From the NCBI GenBank assembly GCA_023415835.1, contig JAEZJK010000030.1, positions 1 through 9,087 of the forward strand: a stretch of 9,087 nt of DNA. Direction: 5' to 3'. The position numbers and the translations under genes were made by a program. Below the pieces are notes generated by a model that was not told the DNA's origin, did not search any database, and was given only the letters and a program-made list of their open reading frames with translations. This document shows, one piece after another, positions 5,890 to 9,087 of the stretch. The stretch is from Bacillota bacterium (GTDB lineage: Bacteria > Bacillota > UBA4882 > UBA8346). How positions within the stretch are numbered: the stretch's first letter is position 1; each line of letters opens with the position of its first letter.

Positions 5890-6248
5890 TCGGACCTTTG
5901 AAGTTCGAGTTTCCACCTTTGAGGTCCAACGTTCCACCTTCGAGGACCAAGTTTCCTCCTTTAAGGTCCAACGTTCCACCTCAAAAGCTCGACTTTGAAT
6001 CTTTACGGAACAAATTTCCTCCTCCGAGGTTCAACGTTCCACCCTTAAGGTCCAAAAATTTGCGCCTCCGGGGATCAGCATTCCACCTTTGAGGTCCAAG
6101 TTTCCTCCTCCGAGGTCCAATCTTCCACCTTCGCCGGCCAAATTTCCACCCCAAAAGCCCGACTCCGAACCTTTAATGACCAACGTTCCACCTTCGAGGT
6201 CCATCTTTCCGCCTCAAAAGCCCGGCTTCGAACCTTTGAGGCCCGATT
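5890..6248. repeat. Array of about seventeen 21-nt tandem repeats with a 42-nt higher-order unit
   Basis: Units follow TTCCACCTTYGAGGTCCAA plus two bases, with starts at 5911, 5932, 5953, 5974, 6016, 6037, 6081, 6102, 6123, 6144, 6186 and 6207. A second half-unit type (…GAACCTTTGAGG…) follows CAAAAGC-containing units, making 42-nt composites at 5974, 6144 and 6207. The same half-unit type opens (5890) and closes (6228) the array. All spacings are multiples of 21 except 44 nt at 6037-6080. Copies differ at several positions, so the array is old rather than newly expanded. Read as protein it would be a heptad such as VPPLRSN, but there is no start signal and the 2-nt excess breaks the frame, so I treat it as non-coding. 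It is not a CRISPR: there are no unique spacers. Confidence 0.85.
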
Positions 6249-6700
6249 CCTATAATACCACAATTACAAATGAGCGATATCCAATAATTGTCCCCTATTA
6301 AATACTGATGCCTCAAAATTGGCGAATTTTACTCTAGCAATTTCCCCATTGGGATATTGCTTCCTAATTGTCCTCCCATCACATAAGATAAAACATAATT
6401 GATTTTCTTCAAAATAACTTCATGGTGGCTCAATCAGCGCTATTTTCTAGAAGTTCTTGACAAAATAAAATTTGACGGTCATAAAATCCGTCAAATTAAG
6501 TCTTTTTCATGGGCCTACCTTGCAGACCTATCTTCTCAACTAGTAAATCCAACCCTCGAGTATTTCTACAGCTTCTCCAGTCTTAGTCCACTAACCAAAA
6601 GCTTTGCTACTTCTTTTAGACCAAAATCATTAGTACGAATTGGGTTATGCTTTGCTATTTTACTAAAGTTGAAAGTAAAAATAAGTTGGAATTGGTTTTG
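6249..6700. other. 450-bp spacer without an intact gene; possible gene remnants
   Basis: AT-rich sequence between the repeat array and the glycosyltransferase. On the minus strand a 51-codon open stretch (6264-6419) reads …GRTIRKQYPNGEIARVKF…, which looks protein-like but has no start codon or ribosome binding site. A 44-codon in-frame extension past the glycosyltransferase stop (6566-6700) contains NPIRTNDFGLKEVAKLLVSG. These could be pieces of a decayed gene. The only other structure seen is the hairpin at 6469-6497. Confidence 0.4.
6469..6497 (-). terminator. Intrinsic terminator, possibly bidirectional
   Basis: AATTTGACGG (6469-6478) and CCGTCAAATT (6488-6497) form a perfect 10-bp stem with a 9-nt loop. 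On the minus strand the stem runs straight into TTTTATTTTG, fitting an end for transcripts coming from the glycosyltransferase 200 nt upstream. On the plus strand CTTTTT follows after a few bases, so it may also stop rightward transcription. Confidence 0.6.
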
Positions 6701-7792
6701 TTATACCTTCCAATCGAATCTTGGTTGCCAAAAAGCAACGCTAATTCCGAAAAAGATATAAAATGATACTAAAACCGGGAAGTATATCAAATAATAAAGT
6801 ATAAACTCCAAGATATTAAAACGGAACCTCAGAATCCGGGAAAATATAAAAAACACCGTGCCCGCGGTTAAAAGCGCCATGATGACTGAGAGTCCACCGT
6901 GTAAGAAAACCGACAGATAAGAAACAAAATATAAAGCGCCCATGTTAACGCCAAGATATTGTTTGAGCAGGATCGAGATTAAGAGGATAATCTGCTCTAA
7001 GAACGCGAATTTCCAGAATATTAAGCCGGCGATCAACGGAATCAGCATCAAAAACTGTACCGTGAAAATGATTGGAAATCCTTTGAACACCCTTTTTAAG
7101 TCTTCGATTATTTGTTTTTGCCAGTAATGCGCTCCCAACGCCCAGCGTTTTCTTTGTTCAATCCATTCGGTAATAGTTGTGGGAACACTGTTTTTAACCT
7201 TCAGTTCAACCGGAAACCCATAACTATTTCCCTTTCCAAAGGCATTAAGCATCAACTCCCAATCTTCATTAACCACTTTTGGCAATCCGCCCAACTCTTC
7301 AAAAACGTTCCTTTTGATGGCAAAGGCTGCCCCGTTTAAAAAGAGATTCTTATGGAATAGTTTGGCTGCTAGAAGATTTGAAATGGCGGCGCCTAAAAAA
7401 TCATATCCGACAATTCGTGAAAACCAGTTTTTAGTTATTGCCTCTTTAGGCATTTCTACAATATCAAATTCAAGCATTTGATCATGCAATTTATTTAAAA
7501 AATCCTGATCATCAGGTAATTCGATATCATTGTCCAAAAACAAAAAGGCATTACCAGTGGCATGGGAACATAGTCTATTTAATGAATCGACCTTGCCCAA
7601 GCGGGCTTGGTTATAAAATATGTTTATCTTTTTTTGATATGGTTCCAGGGCAGTTTCGATATCCGGTGTAACATCGCCATCAACCGCAACTAATATTTCT
7701 TTATCCTGATAATTATTTTCCAAGAGTTTCTTGATAATATCCCCGAGCAATTCCGCCTCTTTATAGACTGCGATCATTATCGAAATCCGCAT
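6701..7792 (-). CDS. Membrane-bound family 2 glycosyltransferase
   Basis: This 363-residue GT2 enzyme transfers a sugar from a nucleotide-sugar donor, probably to a polysaccharide or lipid acceptor at the cytoplasmic membrane. The N-terminal GT-A domain shows SIMIAVYKE (4-12), D38 in VAVDGD, the metal-binding DxD in FLDND (D87, D89), and the likely catalytic base D177 in NEDWEL. The QRKRW motif (213-217) marks processive synthases of the hyaluronan, cellulose and poly-GlcNAc type. Residues from about 240 form at least four membrane-spanning stretches (around 241-265, 266-285, 296-318, 328-355). The donor and product cannot be told from sequence alone. The ATG at 7792 has GGGAG about 11 nt upstream, somewhat far. 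It stands alone with 255 nt between it and the TetR gene, so a polysaccharide role rests on family only. Confidence 0.9.
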   Translation of the reverse strand: MRISIMIAVYKEAELLGDIIKKLLENNYQDKEILVAVDGDVTPDIETALEPYQKKINIFYNQARLGKVDSLNRLCSHATGNAFLFLDNDIELPDDQDFLNKLHDQMLEFDIVEMPKEAITKNWFSRIVGYDFLGAAISNLLAAKLFHKNLFLNGAAFAIKRNVFEELGGLPKVVNEDWELMLNAFGKGNSYGFPVELKVKNSVPTTITEWIEQRKRWALGAHYWQKQIIEDLKRVFKGFPIIFTVQFLMLIPLIAGLIFWKFAFLEQIILLISILLKQYLGVNMGALYFVSYLSVFLHGGLSVIMALLTAGTVFFIFSRILRFRFNILEFILYYLIYFPVLVSFYIFFGISVAFWQPRFDWKV

Positions 7793-7822
7793 TTGTTAAA
7801 CATCTCCCTATATAAATCGAAT

Positions 7823-7858
7823 TTAAATATGAATCACTTAAAATTTTATTAAATATGA
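7823..7858. repeat. Direct repeat upstream of the glycosyltransferase
   Basis: TTAAATATGA occurs at 7823-7832 and 7849-7858, with two of the next three bases also shared, at a 26-bp period. It lies 31-66 bp before the glycosyltransferase start, where a regulator or polymerase would bind. The surroundings are very AT-rich, so chance is a real possibility. Confidence 0.3.
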
Positions 7859-7907
7859 TTCTCTAATTAAAATTAATCATAAAAAGCGCTATTAGTACCC
7901 CTTAAGT

Positions 7908-7951
7908 CACCCCGGCGACGACTTCACCCAAAGTATGGCCAAGTCGTGGTG
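7908..7951. repeat. Isolated GC-rich hairpin in the tetR-glycosyltransferase gap
   Basis: ACGACTT (7918-7924) pairs with AAGTCGT (7941-7947), extended by CACC (7908-7911) with GGTG (7948-7951) across a one-sided bulge. It is markedly GC-richer than the AT-rich gap around it. The T-run on the minus strand is more than 20 nt away, so it is not a canonical terminator for the TetR gene. It could be part of a dispersed intergenic repeat. Confidence 0.4.
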
Positions 7952-8047
7952 GGAAATTATTTAAATCGGGGGACTGGATTAATTGAAAAATTTTTGCCTA
8001 AGTGGAAGCAATAATCTTCATATTTGTCTTCTATTAAATCATGATAT

Positions 8048-8629
8048 TTATTCAAACACTACTGGAATCATATTTAAAGTATCGGAAAGAGTATCCTTTT
8101 CCGGATCCAATATGGACTGAATGGTTATACCGAATAATGCGCCGATAATCATCCGAGCTATGGCATGGGGAGAATAGCCCATAAATTTTCCATTTACCGA
8201 GATATTCATTAAAACATTTTTTTCAATTAAATCGGAGAGATCTTGAAATAATTGCCGTAATAATTTACCGAATGAATCCGACCACATGGACATCCCGATA
8301 AAATCATAAAGTAATCTGAATAATTCAGGAGTTTCACTTAGCATTTCCTGAAAATATTTAATTAAAAAAGACATCTTTTCTTTAATGGTGGCGCCTTTTT
8401 GTAAATTATTCTCTATTTCCAACAGATATTTTTGTATTGCTGTCTTAATAACTTCAGTAAATAACCCTTCCTTATTTTTAAAATAATAATTCAACTGACT
8501 TAAGACAACACCAGCCTCATCCGCAATATCCCGTAAAGAAACATTCGCATAACCTTTGGTTGATATGCAATTAAAGGCAGCCTCAAGTATCTTTTGAGAT
8601 TGAGTTAACTTTTCCGTTTCATGATCCAT
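8048..8629 (-). CDS. TetR/AcrR-family transcriptional regulator
   Basis: This 193-residue DNA-binding repressor has the normal TetR length. The N-terminal helix-turn-helix lies at about 10-57: KILEAAFNCISTKGYANVSL, then RDIADEAGVVLSQLNYYFKNKEGLF, with the family's conserved G near the turn and YYF-K-KE-LF end. The rest is an all-helical ligand-binding and dimerisation domain whose inducer cannot be predicted. The ATG at 8629 has AGAGGTG (8635-8641) 5 nt upstream. A near-consensus promoter and a dyad between promoter and ribosome binding site suggest autoregulation. The usual divergent target (often an efflux pump or metabolic operon) is missing: an IS3 element occupies the upstream side. The downstream glycosyltransferase is 255 nt away and only a possible target. 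Confidence 0.92.
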   Translation of the reverse strand: MDHETEKLTQSQKILEAAFNCISTKGYANVSLRDIADEAGVVLSQLNYYFKNKEGLFTEVIKTAIQKYLLEIENNLQKGATIKEKMSFLIKYFQEMLSETPELFRLLYDFIGMSMWSDSFGKLLRQLFQDLSDLIEKNVLMNISVNGKFMGYSPHAIARMIIGALFGITIQSILDPEKDTLSDTLNMIPVVFE

Positions 8630-8640
8630 CTAATCACCTC

Positions 8641-8671
8641 TAATTAATTCGGACATCCGTCTTAATTAATT
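8641..8671. promoter_or_regulatory. Dyad operator candidate at the tetR transcription start
   Basis: TAATTAATT (8641-8649), CGGA-CA-TCCG (8650-8659) and TAATTAATT (8663-8671) form an overall symmetric element centred near 8655, with a small asymmetry of about 3-4 nt on one side. It covers the expected start site (about 8662) and runs up to the ribosome binding site, the classical position for TetR self-repression. Confidence 0.5.
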
Positions 8672-8697
8672 CTAGAATATTTATTTCAACGTGTCAA
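8669..8697 (-). promoter_or_regulatory. Near-consensus sigma-70/A promoter of the TetR gene
   Basis: On the minus strand a perfect TTGACA (8692-8697) is followed by a 17-nt spacer and TAGAAT (8669-8674, 5/6). Transcription would start near 8662, giving a leader of about 33 nt. The strength suggests expression that depends on repression for control. Confidence 0.8.
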
Positions 8698-8702
8698 TAG
8701 AA

Positions 8703-9087
8703 TGGGTTTCCCCCGATAAATTAGACACAAAGTTTAGCACTTTTTCTTCGGTTTTCGAAGTTTTCCGGGGTCATGCTACCAATCGAAGAATGACGGCGGT
8801 TTCGATTGTAATCAATCTCAATAAACTCAAAGATTTCACGTTTAGCCTGAGCTCTGGACAGATATATTTTATTGTCGATACATTCGGTTTTTAATGTACT
8901 GAAAAAGCTTTCCATGACAGCGTTATCCCAACAGTTTCCTTTACGACTCATTGAGCAAACCATCTCATATTTATTTAAAATTTCTTGATAAGCATTGCTA
9001 GCGTATTGAACTCCCCGGTCGGAATGATGCATCAATCCCTTAGAAGGCCTACGATTACGAATAGCCATCTTTAATGCATTTATAGCC
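8703..9087 (-). mobile_element. IS3-family insertion sequence, 3' end (runs off the window)
   Basis: The element's downstream end is taken as TGGGTTTCCCCCGATAAATT starting at 8703, continuing into AGACA. It begins with the TG of IS3-family terminal repeats and has a CCCC block and AGACA where such repeats usually have them. It lies 18 nt beyond the transposase stop. The other end and the target duplication are outside the window. Only 5 bp separate this end from the -35 box of the TetR gene. Confidence 0.75.
8721..9087 (-). CDS. IS3-family transposase (OrfB), C-terminal part
   Basis: The reading frame is open to the window edge, so this is the C-terminal 122 codons of the integrase-type OrfB that catalyses strand transfer. 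It includes HHSDRGVQYAS with the second catalytic aspartate and NAVMESFF with the catalytic glutamate, exactly 35 residues apart as expected for DDE rve enzymes. The family markers CSMSRKGNCWDNA, FIEIDYNRNRRHSSIG and TPENFE follow. The internal ATG at 9068 is not the real start, because upstream codons (AINALK) continue the domain. IS3 elements usually make OrfAB by programmed frameshifting with an upstream OrfA, which is not visible here. No stop or frameshift interrupts the visible part, so the copy could be active. Confidence 0.93.
   Translation of the reverse strand, partial: AINALKMAIRNRRPSKGLMHHSDRGVQYASNAYQEILNKYEMVCSMSRKGNCWDNAVMESFFSTLKTECIDNKIYLSRAQAKREIFEFIEIDYNRNRRHSSIGSMTPENFENRRKSAKLCV

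Noticed and set aside
5890..6248. CRISPR array
   Set aside because: Units are contiguous and related throughout; there are no unique spacers and no cas genes nearby.
5883..6301. Proline-rich heptad-repeat proteins from the 21-nt array, on both strands
   Set aside because: Open frames are a by-product of a 21-nt period. No start signals exist, several frames are open at once, and the 2-nt slip at 6037-6080 breaks each frame.
6457..6485. Plus-strand promoter TTGACA-17-CATAAA
   Set aside because: The -10 is weak, it overlaps the 6469-6497 hairpin, and no gene lies downstream on that strand.
6399..6761. Plus-strand open frame of 120 codons
   Set aside because: It starts at TTG without a ribosome binding site, runs through a terminator hairpin and overlaps the end of the well-supported glycosyltransferase gene on the opposite strand.

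Overview
The window looks like chromosomal DNA from a Bacillota (Firmicutes)-type bacterium. The reasons are strong AGGAGG-like ribosome binding sites, a YesM/YesN-type sensor and regulator pair upstream of a sugar-type solute-binding protein gene, and moderate-to-low GC in the ordinary genes. I cannot name the genus from the sequence. Apart from one small gene at 5424-5816, all recognisable genes read on the minus strand.

Layout, right to left in the direction of most transcription. An IS3-family transposase fragment runs off the right end (8703-9087). Its terminal repeat stops 5 bp short of the -35 box of a TetR-family regulator (8048-8629), which has a near-consensus promoter and a dyad operator candidate. 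Next is a membrane family 2 glycosyltransferase (6701-7792), then about 450 bp of degenerate sequence. A compact plus-strand unit follows: a 130-residue protein of unknown function (5424-5816), its intrinsic terminator, and a 17-unit array of 21-nt tandem repeats (5890-6248). To its left lies more than 1.2 kb of non-coding DNA (4193-5423) packed with perfect hairpins, including one imperfect inverted repeat of about 186 nt. Then come a short stand-alone RadC/JAMM protein (3743-4192), a two-component histidine kinase (2045-3586) overlapping its AraC-type response regulator (459-2060), and the first 110 codons of an extracellular solute-binding protein (1-331) with its own promoter.

How the genes work together. 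The left third is a recognisable nutrient-sensing circuit. The kinase senses an extracytoplasmic signal and phosphorylates the AraC-type regulator, which by family precedent activates an adjacent ABC sugar transporter whose binding protein starts at 331. The TetR regulator probably controls itself through the dyad next to its promoter. Its other targets are not visible and may have been separated from it by the IS3 insertion.

The least ordinary part is 4221-6248: a hairpin-dense non-coding block, a long near-palindrome with a promoter-like and a terminator-like end, an orphan small protein on the opposite strand, and a structured 21-nt repeat array. I cannot assign these to a known system. 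They are the best candidates here for a large structured RNA or an undescribed repeat-associated element.
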